From positions 1 to 33,407 of the forward strand of contig NZ_BCVC01000015.1 in NCBI RefSeq assembly GCF_001591545.1: a stretch of DNA of 33,407 bases, written 5' to 3'. The stretch's first letter is position 1. Each line of letters begins with the position of its first letter. Both the position numbers and the translations under genes were made by a program. The DNA comes from Lederbergia lenta NBRC 16444 (GTDB lineage Bacteria > Bacillota > Bacilli > Bacillales > Bacillaceae_C). Shown one piece after another: positions 1 through 9,182 of this stretch. A model generated the notes under the pieces. The model was not told where the DNA came from and did not search any database. It saw nothing but the letters and a program-made list of their open reading frames with translations.

Positions 1-68
1 AAACTTGCTCACTGCTTTCTGACAGCGACTTTATTAATATAACATTTATCCGATTGATAGTCAATCAC

Positions 69-103
69 TTTTGTGAAAAAAGTTTTAAAGTCTTTTCACA
101 AAA
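69..103. promoter_or_regulatory. AT-rich inverted repeat TTTTGTGAAAA / TTTTCACAAAA
   Basis: Two perfect 11-base arms (69-79 and 93-103) are separated by 13 bases. Each half resembles a Rex half site (TTGTGA/TCACAA), but the gap is wider than in the usual 18-bp Rex box. The rest of 1-267 is AT-rich with long T and A runs and no ORF that I can support. It may be an operator for the small ORF at 268 or for a gene beyond the left edge. Confidence 0.3.
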
Positions 104-267
104 AGCTTTATTGATCTTGCGGACGACTAATAATATACCATGTCCAAAATTAAGTTGCAACCTTTTTTTTAAAAAAAGTTTTAAAAAACACCTCTAATGC
201 ATGTTTCCTCCATTAACTACATACATAATAACAAATATAACTAACCAAAGGAAGGTGTTTCTTACAG

Positions 268-444
268 ATGCTCACTAATATTGCTTTTGGTATTACTATA
301 ATAATGACGCTTTATTTATTCTCGTACTCTTATATAGAAGCTCTTCGTATTTCCAATACTGAAGAGAAGGTTTTTGGAGGGACATTTATCTTCTCTTCTA
401 GTATGGCTTTTGTATTTTCTGGTCTCTGTTATTTATTCATTTAA
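268..444 (+). CDS. Small hypothetical membrane protein (58 aa)
   Basis: An ATG with an upstream AAGGAAGGTG Shine-Dalgarno (247-256, about 11 bases away) opens a 58-residue frame ending in TAA. The product is mostly hydrophobic: a first membrane segment at about residues 4-21, a short polar loop containing NTEEK at about 31-35, and a second segment at about 38-57. I do not recognise the family. It ends 16 bases before the convergent stop of the EamA transporter. The good ribosome binding site and two-helix architecture support a real gene, but the short length keeps confidence moderate. Confidence 0.5.
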   Translation: MLTNIAFGITIIMTLYLFSYSYIEALRISNTEEKVFGGTFIFSSSMAFVFSGLCYLFI

Positions 445-460
445 AAAATTCCACTTATTT

Positions 461-1354
461 TTATTGATGTAATACTTTTTGTTTCCTGTCATCATATATA
501 AATAGTGATACACTAATTATTATGATTAGCCCTCCTCCTATTTGGGTCCACATGATTTTTTCACCCAAAATATAAAAAGCTAACACTGCTGCTCCAACAG
601 GTTCAAATAATATAGCCATAGAGATCGTCGATGTACTAAGCCACTTTACAGACCAATTGAAAAGCGTGTGTCCCATTAATGTCGGCACAACAGCAAGCAG
701 CAAAAAGTAAAACCAATCAGAGGCTGGGTATGGATATAAAGTATCATTTGAAATAGTTATTACATAAATTAATAAAACAATTGAACTTATTAAATAAACA
801 AGAAATGTATATGTAATAAGTGATATTCTTTGCCTTACATTCTGTCCAAATAACAAATAGGCTGTAATTAATGCACAGGCAGCCAAGGCCAGAAAGTCTC
901 CGTATAAAGCTGCTCCGCTAATTCTGAAATCTCCCCAACTGATAATAATACTCCCAAGAACGGCCACAATTGCACAAACCACCGCTTTAAGAGAAAACTT
1001 TTCTTTAAAGAAAAAAAATGTGCCGATAAATGCAAATAGAGGTTGAAGTGTGACCAAGACTGTAGAACTTGCAACCGAAGTATAATTTAAAGATTCAAAC
1101 CAAAGTATAAAATGAAATGCTAGGAATATTCCTGCAATAATAGTATAAAACCAATCTTTATTTGTTATTGCACGAAGTTCGTGGAGATATCGCGGAAAAA
1201 ATATCGGTAACATAATTATTACGCTAAAAAGCATGCGATAAAATGCAACGACTCCTGCCTCCGCTGTAGAAAGCTTTACAAATATAGCGGATGTAGAGAC
1301 GGAAAAAACGCCAATTGCCAAAGCTACATAAGGGTTCATCTTAGGTGTATCCAT
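461..1354 (-). CDS. EamA/DMT-family transporter
   Basis: Drug/metabolite transporter superfamily protein with about ten hydrophobic helices in two EamA repeats (roughly residues 8-140 and 150-285). Family features visible are the N-terminal 'SVSTSAIFVKLS' helix, 'YRMLFSVIIMLPIF' at the end of helix 2, and a C-terminal 'LFEPVGAAVLAFYILGE' that closes the second repeat. Such proteins usually export amino acids, metabolites or drugs; the substrate cannot be told from sequence. The frame is open to 1387, but that ATG has no Shine-Dalgarno. AAAGGAG sits just before the tandem ATGATG at 1357/1354, so I prefer the MDTPKMNPYV start (297 aa). It is divergent from the MgtC gene, with about 110 bases of shared upstream region. 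Confidence 0.85.
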   Translation of the reverse strand: MDTPKMNPYVALAIGVFSVSTSAIFVKLSTAEAGVVAFYRMLFSVIIMLPIFFPRYLHELRAITNKDWFYTIIAGIFLAFHFILWFESLNYTSVASSTVLVTLQPLFAFIGTFFFFKEKFSLKAVVCAIVAVLGSIIISWGDFRISGAALYGDFLALAACALITAYLLFGQNVRQRISLITYTFLVYLISSIVLLIYVITISNDTLYPYPASDWFYFLLLAVVPTLMGHTLFNWSVKWLSTSTISMAILFEPVGAAVLAFYILGEKIMWTQIGGGLIIIISVSLFIYDDRKQKVLHQ

Positions 1355-1464
1355 CATTAACTCCTTTACTGTGTTTTTCTCTTTCATGTGCTAAAATCAT
1401 TCTATCTTTAAGTTTCGTGATATACCATCATTAGTTATAAAAAAATTTTAAGGGAAGTGGAGCA

Positions 1465-2157
1465 TTGGAATTAATAGACTATAATCTATTATTAAAATTA
1501 GGGATTTCTGCATTATTAGGACTTATCATTGGCCTTGAGCGCGAGTTAAAAAGAAAACCACTAGGTTTAAAAACAAGCTTAGTTATCTCAATCATAAGTT
1601 GCCTTTTAACAATCGTATCTATTGAAGCAGCTTATATTTTCCCCGGAAATGATGATATACGCATCCAAATGGATCCTTTGCGATTAGCTGCTCAAATTGT
1701 TTCCGGTATCGGTTTTCTCGGCGCAGGCGTCATATTAAGAAGAGGAAATGATCATATTTCCGGACTTACAACTGCTGCTTTAATATGGGGAGCAGCCGGG
1801 ATTGGAATTGCGGTTGGCGCTGGATTTTTTATAGAAGCATCTGTAGGCGTGATATTACTCATAATAAGTGTCGAACTTATTCCATTCTTATTAACAAAAC
1901 TAAGCCCAACAAAGCTAATGAAAAGAGATTTAATTATTAAGATTACCGTCAGTAAACCAGAAAGCCTAGAATCCGTCCTACAAAAATTAGTAGAAGAAAA
2001 AATTATTGTTACCCATACACGCATTAAAGATTTACGCGAAGAAACCGCACATATGTTAGAACTAAAAACGAGAGTAAACGCAAAAAGAGCAGTAACCGAA
2101 ATTTATTATTCTATCTCCAATATCAATGATGTTCAACGTATTGAGATAATTAGCTAA
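1465..2157 (+). CDS. MgtC/SapB family membrane protein
   Basis: 230 residues. The N-terminal half is a four- to five-helix MgtC domain with the family signature 'LIIGLERELKRKPLGLKTS' (about 19-37) and the conserved acidic/glycine stretch 'AQIVSGIGFLGAGVILRRG' (about 75-93), followed by 'GLTTAALIWGAAGIGIAVG'. The C-terminal 80 residues are a soluble ACT-like or regulatory tail. MgtC proteins are linked to growth in low magnesium and to control of ATP synthase; the precise role of Bacillus SapB-type members is unclear. Translation starts at TTG (1465), preceded by AAGGGAAGTGG, which decides the start. It is followed by a tRNA gene with its own promoter. Confidence 0.85.
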   Translation: MELIDYNLLLKLGISALLGLIIGLERELKRKPLGLKTSLVISIISCLLTIVSIEAAYIFPGNDDIRIQMDPLRLAAQIVSGIGFLGAGVILRRGNDHISGLTTAALIWGAAGIGIAVGAGFFIEASVGVILLIISVELIPFLLTKLSPTKLMKRDLIIKITVSKPESLESVLQKLVEEKIIVTHTRIKDLREETAHMLELKTRVNAKRAVTEIYYSISNINDVQRIEIIS

Positions 2158-2166
2158 AAAATCTTC

Positions 2167-2194
2167 TTGCACTTTTTTTATTTCTTATTATAAT
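2167..2194 (+). promoter_or_regulatory. Sigma-A promoter of the tRNA-Ala gene
   Basis: TTGCAC (2167-2172), a 16-base spacer and a perfect TATAAT (2189-2194). The predicted start near 2201 lies about 20 bases before the tRNA. Confidence 0.7.
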
Positions 2195-2219
2195 AGAGAT
2201 TGTAGTTCGATTTGCAATT

Positions 2220-2292
2220 GGGGGCTTAGCTCAGCTGGGAGAGCGTTTGGCTGGCAGCCAAAAGGTCAGCGGTTCGATCCCGCTAGTCTCCA
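2220..2292 (+). tRNA. tRNA-Ala (GGC anticodon)
   Basis: A full cloverleaf of 73 bases can be drawn by eye. The acceptor GGGGGCT (2220-2226) pairs with AGTCTCC (2285-2291). The D-stem is GCTC/GAGC, the anticodon stem TTTGG/CCAAA encloses CTGGCAG with GGC at 2253-2255, and the T-arm is AGCGG-TTCGATC-CCGCT. The G3:U70 wobble, the main alanine identity element, is present. The discriminator is A at 2292 and CCA is not encoded. The first base must be G2220; starting one base later would leave the acceptor one base short. Confidence 0.96.
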
Positions 2293-2297
2293 TAACT

Positions 2298-2327
2298 AGA
2301 ACCCTGCACTTGCAGGGTTCTTTCTTT
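2298..2327 (+). terminator. Rho-independent terminator after tRNA-Ala
   Basis: AGAACCCTGCA (2298-2308) and TGCAGGGTTCT (2311-2321) form a strong stem, with the innermost pairs opening to make the loop, followed by a T-rich tract. It directly follows the tRNA. Confidence 0.85.
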
Positions 2328-2329
2328 AA

Positions 2330-3260
2330 TTAATTTGATAATAGAATTAAATTAAGCGTGTCTACACTCCATTTTGAAGTTACAGACACGCTTTTATTCT
2401 GTTTTGATATCTTTTCCTCCCACATATAAAATGAATCAGCTAACTCCATTGGAATATCACCAAGAATAGTATAGTGTATTGGTTTAGCTCGATTAATTTC
2501 AATTTTCAACAAGACCAAGCTTTTGTTGAAAATTGTGTCGGATTACTTCCACTTCAATAATCTTATCTCGTACTGAAACAAATAAAGATGTGGTCAGACT
2601 ACCTACTTTAACTTGGATAAATCGATCCTTTAAAATATAACGTGTATAAACAAATCAAGCTTTCTTGTTACACGGATACATACAAACAAAGCAATAGATA
2701 AAATCCGCCAAGTTTGCTCTGCATTCTGAACGTTAGGCTTGAAACAATCGTCGATATAATCCAGAACCAACGTGGTGAAAATAAACGTATCCAACAAGAT
2801 ATACCTGGAAGGTGACTCATCTCTTCTGTCACCTCATACGATGGTAAAATTTCTGACATCATTTCATATCTGCGTTTAACAAGCATGAAGGGATAAAGTG
2901 AATTAATCTCGGAAGGATCTTCAATTTTAAAACCACTTGTACTAATTATTTGACTTCAGCGAGGGCGAGCATGCGTTTCATTGACGATTATGTAATTCAA
3001 ATTGCTTGAACTTTACCTTTTGAAAAGAATGTCATCAGAACGAGTCGATGTCAAGCATATCTTCATTACCAAGCATATATATCATTTTAAAGTTCTAGCT
3101 GTATTCATATTCCTCTTCTAATTTAAGAATAATTTAAGAATACTAGAAACATAAAAAAAAGTGGATTGTTTTCCATCAAATAACCCCTTATGCTTTATTA
3201 AAAATAATTATTATTTGATTATTGCAAATGTGATTCCCCTGCATATAATACAACGTAAGA
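2330..3260. other. Long stretch without an intact gene, probably decayed coding DNA
   Basis: No frame here has both a ribosome binding site and a convincing product. On the minus strand, coding-like peptides appear in successive frames: about 2950-2668 ('ISTSGFKIEDPSEINSLYPF...'), about 2640-2510 ('YILKDRFIQVKVGSLTTS...', ending at a stop) and 2518-2330 ('INRAKPIHYTILGDIPMEL...'). They change frame at stops, as expected of a gene broken by frameshifts, but I cannot assign them to a family. It lies next to a tRNA gene, a common place for insertion and decay. From 2990 to 3240 I see nothing recognisable. Confidence 0.3.
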
Positions 3261-3323
3261 GTGAGGATGAACAGCTCGTCCATCAAGTTGTTATTCCATG
3301 TATTTAGAAAGGGGGTCATTGAT

Positions 3324-3521
3324 TTGAAAGCTTCCTTAGGTATCTGGATAGGTTGGCTAGCAATTCTTTTAGCGGCTTTAGGATTCTTTTATGAACCTTA
3401 CGGGTTAGGTGGCAGCGCCTTTGTTTTAGGTCTGATTTGTCTAACTTCCCCTCAAAAAGTATTGGCTTGGAGTGGTATCACACTCGGAGCACTTGCAGTT
3501 TTGTTTGCATTATTTTTATAG
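3324..3521 (+). CDS. Small hypothetical membrane protein (65 aa)
   Basis: A two-helix hydrophobic protein. The first segment is about residues 5-22 and the second about 44-64, with 'YEPYGLGGSAFVLGLICLTSPQ' between and into the second helix. Uncharacterised Bacillaceae proteins of this look are common; I give no function. The frame is open back to a GTG at 3261, but AAAGGGGGTC (3308-3317) is correctly spaced before TTG 3324, so I chose the MKASLGIWIGW start. A strong hairpin terminator follows 19 bases after the stop, which makes it a self-contained unit. Confidence 0.6.
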   Translation: MKASLGIWIGWLAILLAALGFFYEPYGLGGSAFVLGLICLTSPQKVLAWSGITLGALAVLFALFL

Positions 3522-3539
3522 ATAGAATATAAGAGATGA

Positions 3540-3575
3540 AGGCATGTCGGCCTTAGCCGCACATGCCTATTTTAA
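3540..3575 (+). terminator. Terminator after the 3324-3521 gene
   Basis: Nested stem: AGGCATGT (3540-3547) pairs with ACATGCCT (3561-3568), and inside it CGGC (3548-3551) pairs with GCCG (3556-3559) around a CTTA loop. A TATTTTAATA tract follows. Confidence 0.8.
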
Positions 3576-3650
3576 TATATATTATTTTATCCGATTGTAG
3601 AAGTTTACCTATTCGCAATGCATCTTCCAAATAGACTAAATTAATTTTTC

Positions 3651-4358
3651 TCAATCATCAACAACAATATATGTCGCTTGGACTGGTCCATGTACGCCGA
3701 CAATAAGATTCATTTCAATATCAGCACTGTTACTTGGTCCAGAAATAAAACTTACACAAGATGAAACTTCTCTTCCCTGCTCATTCGCTTCATGAATTCT
3801 ATTTGTTGCTTGTGTGATCCGTGGAACGAGTGTACTCTTTGGAATAATAGCAACATGAACCCTCGGTAATAGACTAATTGTCCGGCTATTATTTTTATCA
3901 TTAAACAAAGTTAATGTACCTGATTCTGCAAGTGTAATATCGCTAAATGTAATTCCTATATCAGCCATTTCAGCATACACTTGATTTTCCTTTCCTCTCG
4001 TTGAATCCCAAATCCGAATATGAATGCCCTTCTGGTGAAGTTCCTCAAAAATAGCAGGTAATCCAAATTCCTCATTGCGATGATCATTCACAGCGATAAG
4101 CTTTTTGCCAGCATATCCTTCGATTACTTCCTTTAATGTTTCAGACAATCCAGCTTTATCCGTCCGCTTAAAATCTGTATGTATTGCTATACATTGTCTC
4201 TCTAAAACATCGACTAGTTGATCTGCTGAATAACCTTCGTATACGTCCCATTGTGGACTTAAACTCCATTTCGGCCTCTTCACTCCTTCTGTAAGACGAG
4301 GTCTTCCGAGGCTTTTAGCCACGTTGTCTAAAAAACTATCCCGATTTTGAATGGTCAT
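3651..4358 (-). CDS. lutC: Lactate utilization protein LutC (LUD domain)
   Basis: 235 residues, close to the 240 of B. subtilis LutC. The LUD domain covers most of the protein, with '[19 protein letters not shown]' (about 131-149) and a C-terminal '[26 protein letters not shown]', both typical of the family. Together with LutA and LutB it forms the iron-sulfur complex that oxidises L-lactate to pyruvate in the cytoplasm. The start ATG overlaps the LutB stop by four bases (ATGA), indicating translational coupling. It is the last gene of the lut unit. Confidence 0.93.
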   Translation of the reverse strand: MTIQNRDSFLDNVAKSLGRPRLTEGVKRPKWSLSPQWDVYEGYSADQLVDVLERQCIAIHTDFKRTDKAGLSETLKEVIEGYAGKKLIAVNDHRNEEFGLPAIFEELHQKGIHIRIWDSTRGKENQVYAEMADIGITFSDITLAESGTLTLFNDKNNSRTISLLPRVHVAIIPKSTLVPRITQATNRIHEANEQGREVSSCVSFISGPSNSADIEMNLIVGVHGPVQATYIVVDD

Positions 4359-5782
4359 AGCGATTTATCCCCTTTTCGATGTTCTTTAAACCAAGAGCGA
4401 AAGGACTGTTTACTCGGAGCTGGAAAATCACGCGATGTCGTCCATCCTTTTAATGGTCCTGGTCCATTAGACACTTTTTCATCCTTCGTCCACGGTTTTA
4501 AAGCCGTACGAGCAACTTTCGCACTTAGTTTATATGCCGCAGGATTAGTGGACCATTTTACAAAGCCATTCATCGCTAACTTTTCACCTATTGGTGCCAT
4601 CTTTTCTCTTTCCACAATTATTTGTCGATGACGAATTAATTGCTCGTGGAGTGGAATTTTTACAGGACATGCATCCGTGCAAGCAGCACATAAAGTAGAT
4701 GCATAAGGCAATTCTTTATGATTTTCGTATCCATCAAGTAGTGGGGTAAGTACTGCCCCAATTGGACCTGGATAAATCGAACCATATGCATGTCCTCCGA
4801 TATGTCGATAAACCGGGCATGCATTGATACATGCAGCACAACGAATACAGTGAAGTGCGGATTGGAATTCCGTACCTAAAATCTTCGACCTACCGTTATC
4901 AACGATAACCAAATGATATTCTTCCGGGCCATCAACCTCTCCCTCTAAACGCGTGCCTGTAATTGCAGTGATATAGCTGGTTAACTTTTTACCTACTGCT
5001 GATCTCGTTAGTAAGCTAACTAAGATATCTAGTTCTTCCCATGTCGGGACAATTCTTTCCATCCCCATAACGGAAATTTGCGTATCTGGTAATGAGGTTG
5101 CGAGACGCGCATTGCCTTCATTCGTTACTAGTGTAATAGCTCCAGATTCAGCTACAGCAAAGTTACATCCAGTTATTCCAATATCTGCAGATAAAAAGTC
5201 TTTCCTTAATTGCTCCCGTGCAAATAAAGCTAGTTCTTCAGGAGAATTCGATTTATCATATCCTCTTTTCTTGGAAAAGGTATCCTTAATTTGATTTCTA
5301 TTTAAATGTAATGCAGGGGTTACTATGTGGGAAGGTACGTCTCCATCCAACTGTAATATCCACTCTCCTAAATCTGTTTCAATTACTTCTGACCCTGCTT
5401 CTTGTAATGCTTTATTTAACCCTATTTCTTCTGTAACCATTGACTTTGACTTAACGACTTTCTTCCCATTTTTTCTTTTCACAACTTCTTTAATATATTC
5501 ATTAGCATCTTCTGCTGTTTCAGCAAAAAATACATGCCCGCCCCGTTTGGATACTTGCTCACTTAATTGTTGTAAATAATAATCAATATGTTGTAACGTA
5601 TGTGTTCTGATTTCTTCCCCTAACGAGCGCCAATCTTCCCAGTTACCCAGTTCTTCAGCTGCATTTGCTCGACCACTTCTGAAACGGCCTTGAGCAGAAG
5701 CAACAGAACTAAGCATGAAGTCATTTTCAATTCCTTCTTGAACCCGATTATCAAATGAACCATTACCGATACGTATGCTCAT
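4355..5782 (-). CDS. lutB: Lactate utilization iron-sulfur protein LutB
   Basis: 475 residues. An N-terminal LUD domain (about 60-295, '[25 protein letters not shown]') is followed by two 4Fe-4S cluster motifs, '[15 protein letters not shown]' (about 313-327) and '[12 protein letters not shown]' (about 366-377), and a C-terminal DUF3390-like tail. This order is diagnostic of LutB. The frame extends to GTG 5791, but that GTG lies inside the Shine-Dalgarno AAAGGAGTG; the correctly spaced ATG at 5782 gives [10 protein letters not shown], which resembles the start of the B. subtilis protein. It begins 18 bases after LutA and overlaps LutC. Confidence 0.95.
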   Translation of the reverse strand: MSIRIGNGSFDNRVQEGIENDFMLSSVASAQGRFRSGRANAAEELGNWEDWRSLGEEIRTHTLQHIDYYLQQLSEQVSKRGGHVFFAETAEDANEYIKEVVKRKNGKKVVKSKSMVTEEIGLNKALQEAGSEVIETDLGEWILQLDGDVPSHIVTPALHLNRNQIKDTFSKKRGYDKSNSPEELALFAREQLRKDFLSADIGITGCNFAVAESGAITLVTNEGNARLATSLPDTQISVMGMERIVPTWEELDILVSLLTRSAVGKKLTSYITAITGTRLEGEVDGPEEYHLVIVDNGRSKILGTEFQSALHCIRCAACINACPVYRHIGGHAYGSIYPGPIGAVLTPLLDGYENHKELPYASTLCAACTDACPVKIPLHEQLIRHRQIIVEREKMAPIGEKLAMNGFVKWSTNPAAYKLSAKVARTALKPWTKDEKVSNGPGPLKGWTTSRDFPAPSKQSFRSWFKEHRKGDKSL

Positions 5783-5800
5783 CTCATTCACTCCTTTGAT

Positions 5801-6517
5801 TTAGCGATGATTTAAAATCTCAGCAAGGTGAATCACTTTTACATTTCGTCCTTCTCGCGATAAACGTCCACCGATATTCATTAAACAGGCCATATCGCCA
5901 CCAACTAAATACTCCGCTTCTGTTTCTCCTACATGATCCGCTTTTTCTTGGACCATCTCTCCAGATATCACAGAATTTTTAACAGAGAAAGTTCCACCAA
6001 AACCGCAACAGTCCTCTCCTTGCGGAAGTTGAATAAGTTCCACACCTTTCACATGTTCTAATAGTTGTCTTGGTGCATCTTTCACTCCTAATAGTCTCGT
6101 CATATGGCAAGATGGATGATAGGTAACTCTCCCTGTGAAATTTGATCCGACATCGACTATCCCTAATACTTCAACAAGAAATTGTGTAAGTTCGAATGAT
6201 TTGGCAGCGAGCTTTTTCGCTTCACTTTCCCACTCTGGATCCCCTTGAAAGATATTTTCATAATCTCGTAACATTGCTATACAGGACCCCGATGGACCTA
6301 CTACATATTCTGAATGTCGAAAAGCCTTCATCATATATTTCATCGTTTCTTTCGTATTCTCTAAATATCCACTGTTATAGGATGGTTGACCACAGCATGT
6401 CTGCGCCTCTGGAAAATCAACTTCACATCCCACTCGTTCTAAAATTTCAACGGTATCTTTTCCAACGTTTGAAGCAAAAATGTCACACATACATGTGATG
6501 AATAATGAAACTCTCAT
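5801..6517 (-). CDS. lutA: Lactate utilization protein LutA (CCG-domain protein)
   Basis: 238 residues with two cysteine-rich CCG domains of the heterodisulfide reductase/GlpC type. The first carries 'TCCGQPSYNSG' and 'GPSGSCIAMLRDY'; the second carries 'YHPSCHMTRLLG' and 'GEDCCGFGGTFSVKN'. These cysteines bind iron-sulfur clusters. Partner of LutB and LutC in L-lactate oxidation. The frame extends upstream to GTG 6526, but that GTG forms part of the Shine-Dalgarno AGGGGTG, so ATG 6517 (MRVSLFITC) is the likely start, as in B. subtilis LutA. It lies directly after the LutR gene. Confidence 0.95.
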   Translation of the reverse strand: MRVSLFITCMCDIFASNVGKDTVEILERVGCEVDFPEAQTCCGQPSYNSGYLENTKETMKYMMKAFRHSEYVVGPSGSCIAMLRDYENIFQGDPEWESEAKKLAAKSFELTQFLVEVLGIVDVGSNFTGRVTYHPSCHMTRLLGVKDAPRQLLEHVKGVELIQLPQGEDCCGFGGTFSVKNSVISGEMVQEKADHVGETEAEYLVGGDMACLMNIGGRLSREGRNVKVIHLAEILNHR

Positions 6518-6531
6518 CTCGTTCACCCCTA

Positions 6532-7248
6532 TTATCTTTTAAAATTCATATATTTACCAAGTGACTTTTCAACATTAAGTAAATGCTCTAGCATATATTT
6601 TTCTGCTAGTTCCGGTTGCCTGTCTTCTATCGCATCATAGATTAATTGATGTTCTTCGATTAATCTAATGGTCTTTTTCTCCGAGTATATTAATATCTCC
6701 CTTGTTTCACGCAATACATTCACCATTATTTCAGAAACCGACCGCATTAAATGAATAAGAATCTGATTATGCGTGGCGCGTGCAATTGCCATATGAAAAC
6801 GCATATCTGCATCTTCCCCAACTCCATCAGATTTTTTTAAACTCTTCATTTCATCAATTGCTTCCCTTAACGGTATTAAGTCTTCTACTTTATGGTGTAT
6901 CGCTGCCGAACTTGCAGTACCTATCTCAAGAATCTTACGTACCTCATACAATTCTATGGCATCTTCCGCTTTCATTAACAAGCCTGCTGTTATAGGTAAT
7001 GTAAAGTTGGATGCATCAAATTTCGTTACATACGTCCCTTCTCCTTGACGCATTACAACTAGTCCCATCGCTCGCATACCGCTAAGAGCCTCTCTAATAG
7101 CAGAACGGCTCACATCAAAAATTTGTGCTAGCTGCTCTACAGAATCTAGTTTATCTCCCGGTTTCAATTCACCTGTTTTTATCATTTTGATAAGTGAATC
7201 CGTTACTTCTTCATAAATCTTTTTCGTTTGAATTCGTTTATTTCCCAT
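6532..7248 (-). CDS. lutR: GntR/FadR-family regulator LutR
   Basis: 238 residues. An N-terminal GntR winged helix-turn-helix (about 5-72: 'GDKLDSVEQLAQIFDVSRSA', 'REALSGMRAMGLVVMRQGEGTYV') is followed by an all-helical FCD ligand-binding domain (about 90-225) with the metal/ligand residues of the FadR subgroup (Asp and Arg in 'DADMRFHMAIARATHN', later 'HQLIYDAI'). In Bacillus LutR represses lut genes and is relieved by lactate. GGAGGAGAG stands before ATG 7248, favouring MGNKRIQTKK over the longer frame to 7263. It sits between lctP and lutA on the same strand, and a matching palindrome lies upstream of lctP. Confidence 0.9.
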   Translation of the reverse strand: MGNKRIQTKKIYEEVTDSLIKMIKTGELKPGDKLDSVEQLAQIFDVSRSAIREALSGMRAMGLVVMRQGEGTYVTKFDASNFTLPITAGLLMKAEDAIELYEVRKILEIGTASSAAIHHKVEDLIPLREAIDEMKSLKKSDGVGEDADMRFHMAIARATHNQILIHLMRSVSEIMVNVLRETREILIYSEKKTIRLIEEHQLIYDAIEDRQPELAEKYMLEHLLNVEKSLGKYMNFKR

Positions 7249-7322
7249 TCCGCTCTCCTCCACACACAGGATATATATTCATTCTATCGAATAAAATAGT
7301 AAATAGTGATACGAATTAGATT

Positions 7323-8909
7323 TTACAAAAAAGTAAGTATTATAAATCCGCCAATACCAGCCAAGAGGCCGTAAAGCAAAGCAGGAATGAATGTTTTTCT
7401 TATGATATCGCCTTCTTTTCCTGATAAGCCAACAACGGCAGAGGCTGCAACAACATTATGTACACAAATCATATTACCAGCAGCGGCCCCGATAATCTGA
7501 AGCGCTAAAATAAGATCCGAATTAATCCCTGTCTGAATAGCAATACTGTGCTGAACCGGTGAAAAAGTTAGCGTGGAAACAGTCGCACTCCCTGTAATAA
7601 ATGCGCCTAATTCTCCAAGGAATGGAGCAACAAAAATCCACATAGATCCAAATGTACTTGATAAAGCTTCAGCTATATATTGCGGCATACTGATAAGATC
7701 TTTAACATTCATTCCAGAGTTTGTAAAAACTTGTACTAATGCGAGTGTAAATATTAATGAGAAACCTGCATTCTTAATTGAACGTAAAGATTCTTTTGAT
7801 GCTGTTACGAAGTTATGAAAAGACTTCCGTTGAATGAAAACGGCTAATATGGCAGCTAAAATAAGTATTGTTCCTGGTGAGTATAAAAACTCCCAATCTG
7901 ATGTTACTCCACTAAATCCAAGAATATTATTCCAAGATAAATCAATTGCATTTTGAGCAAAATGTTTAATGCCTGGAACAATGCGTGTAAGGAGCAAAAG
8001 TATGACTACTACAAGATAAGGCGACCACGCTGTTATTAAACCCATATCTGATTTAGTCTTCTTAAATTCAAATCCTTTTAATAATGCATCTGCCCACTCT
8101 GTTTTTGGTAATAGAAATCCTTTTTTCGCCGTAACGGTTGCAACGATTAAACCTGTTAGTGGAGCTAAAATTGATACAAACTCGGGACCAAATAATGATG
8201 CGTATAGAAACGCAGAAGAGGTATACACGATACCAATTAATAAAGACCATGGTAGTAATGGCAATGCATCTGTTATCCCCTTCTTCTTACCGAAAAATAG
8301 AGTTAATACAACTACAAGAGCAAACGGAAGTATCGTCCCGATAAAAAAGTCAATCATTGTAATTTTCACACCAACGGAATGAAATAAAGCCGCGTCGGAT
8401 CCCGTAATATTGCTTAAACCTACATTAACTGGAGTACCAACTGCACCGAAAGGAACAGCCGTACTATCGGCTATTAAAGCGATTGTTGCCGCTGCCATCG
8501 GATTAAAACCTAACGCAAACAGCAATGGACCGGTAACTGCAGCTGGTGTACCAAACCCCGCCGCACCTTCAATTAATGAACCAAATAAAAACGCAATGAT
8601 TACCACTTGAACACGCATATCGCCAGAAATATTTCGAAATCCTTGATTGATACGATCAACCGCACCTGTATGAGTAAGGGTATTCAATAACACGATCGCA
8701 CCAAATAAAATCAAAAGAATAGTAAACGCTTTATGCGTCCCTTGCAAAGTAGAAGCTAAAATAACTTTACCTTCCAGCCCCCACACTGTAAGGGATAGTA
8801 AAATAACTAATACTGCACTATAAAACATTCCTTTAAGCGCTGACATTCTTAATATTACTAATAAAATTAATGGTGCAATAATTGCTGTTAATGCTACAAG
8901 TAATAACAA
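7323..8909 (-). CDS. lctP: L-lactate permease (LctP/LutP family)
   Basis: Integral membrane protein with about twelve to fourteen helices. Family hallmarks include '[21 protein letters not shown]' (about residues 110-130), '[19 protein letters not shown]' and a C-terminal half with '[20 protein letters not shown]' and '[19 protein letters not shown]'. It imports L-lactate by proton symport for the lut enzymes downstream. The frame runs to ATG 8948, which has no Shine-Dalgarno and abuts the operator. Inside it, GGGGAAGGA precedes TTG 8909 by six bases, giving a 528-residue protein beginning in the first membrane helix; I prefer this TTG. Confidence 0.9.
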   Translation of the reverse strand: MLLLVALTAIIAPLILLVILRMSALKGMFYSAVLVILLSLTVWGLEGKVILASTLQGTHKAFTILLILFGAIVLLNTLTHTGAVDRINQGFRNISGDMRVQVVIIAFLFGSLIEGAAGFGTPAAVTGPLLFALGFNPMAAATIALIADSTAVPFGAVGTPVNVGLSNITGSDAALFHSVGVKITMIDFFIGTILPFALVVVLTLFFGKKKGITDALPLLPWSLLIGIVYTSSAFLYASLFGPEFVSILAPLTGLIVATVTAKKGFLLPKTEWADALLKGFEFKKTKSDMGLITAWSPYLVVVILLLLTRIVPGIKHFAQNAIDLSWNNILGFSGVTSDWEFLYSPGTILILAAILAVFIQRKSFHNFVTASKESLRSIKNAGFSLIFTLALVQVFTNSGMNVKDLISMPQYIAEALSSTFGSMWIFVAPFLGELGAFITGSATVSTLTFSPVQHSIAIQTGINSDLILALQIIGAAAGNMICVHNVVAASAVVGLSGKEGDIIRKTFIPALLYGLLAGIGGFIILTFL

Positions 8910-8949
8910 ATCGATTCCTTCCCCTCTGGGATACTCCCATCTTATCATA

Positions 8950-8966
8950 AGGTCATCTGATGACCT
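8950..8966. promoter_or_regulatory. Putative LutR operator (TCATC-N-GATGA)
   Basis: AGGTCATCTGATGACCT is a perfect 8-bp-arm palindrome around one base. Its core TCATC-T-GATGA (8953-8963) matches the operator reported for B. subtilis LutR (recalled from the literature). With the TTG start at 8909 it lies about 40 bases upstream of lctP, well placed to block transcription. Confidence 0.7.
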
Positions 8967-8999
8967 ACATAAAAAACTTACTTTTTACCGATTGTTTTT

Positions 9000-9014
9000 A
9001 TGTAATCGCTTTCA
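9000..9014 (-). promoter_or_regulatory. cre box (CcpA site) upstream of lctP
   Basis: On the minus strand TGAAAGCGATTACA (9014-9001) matches the cre consensus TGWAANCGNTNWCA at every position. The plus-strand reading 9000-9014 also fits WTGNAANCGNWNNCW. This implies catabolite repression of lactate uptake and oxidation by CcpA. I could not fix a convincing -35/-10 pair around it. Confidence 0.7.
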
Positions 9015-9182
9015 TCAATCAGCTAGAAAAAACCAGTTCTCACATCCTACTTACATATATATCTAATAATCCATTAAAATACTAACATATCGGTAATAGT
9101 ATTGCAATATAACAAATAGGACTCACGGTCACTGTGGGAAAGGTGTACATTTGCATTGCTCAATAAAAGTAACGATTGCTCG

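Noticed and set aside
69-103. Canonical Rex operator
   Set aside because: The half sites fit but are separated too widely for the standard 18-bp site.
2221-2292. tRNA-Ala with a one-base deletion in the acceptor stem
   Set aside because: Starting the tRNA at G2220 restores a full 7-bp acceptor with G3:U70; the apparent deletion was a wrong first base.
2330-2886. Short minus-strand ORFs of 62 and 72 residues (2330-2518, 2668-2886)
   Set aside because: No ribosome binding sites, no recognisable family, and neighbouring frames carry equally coding-like pieces; treated as remnants.
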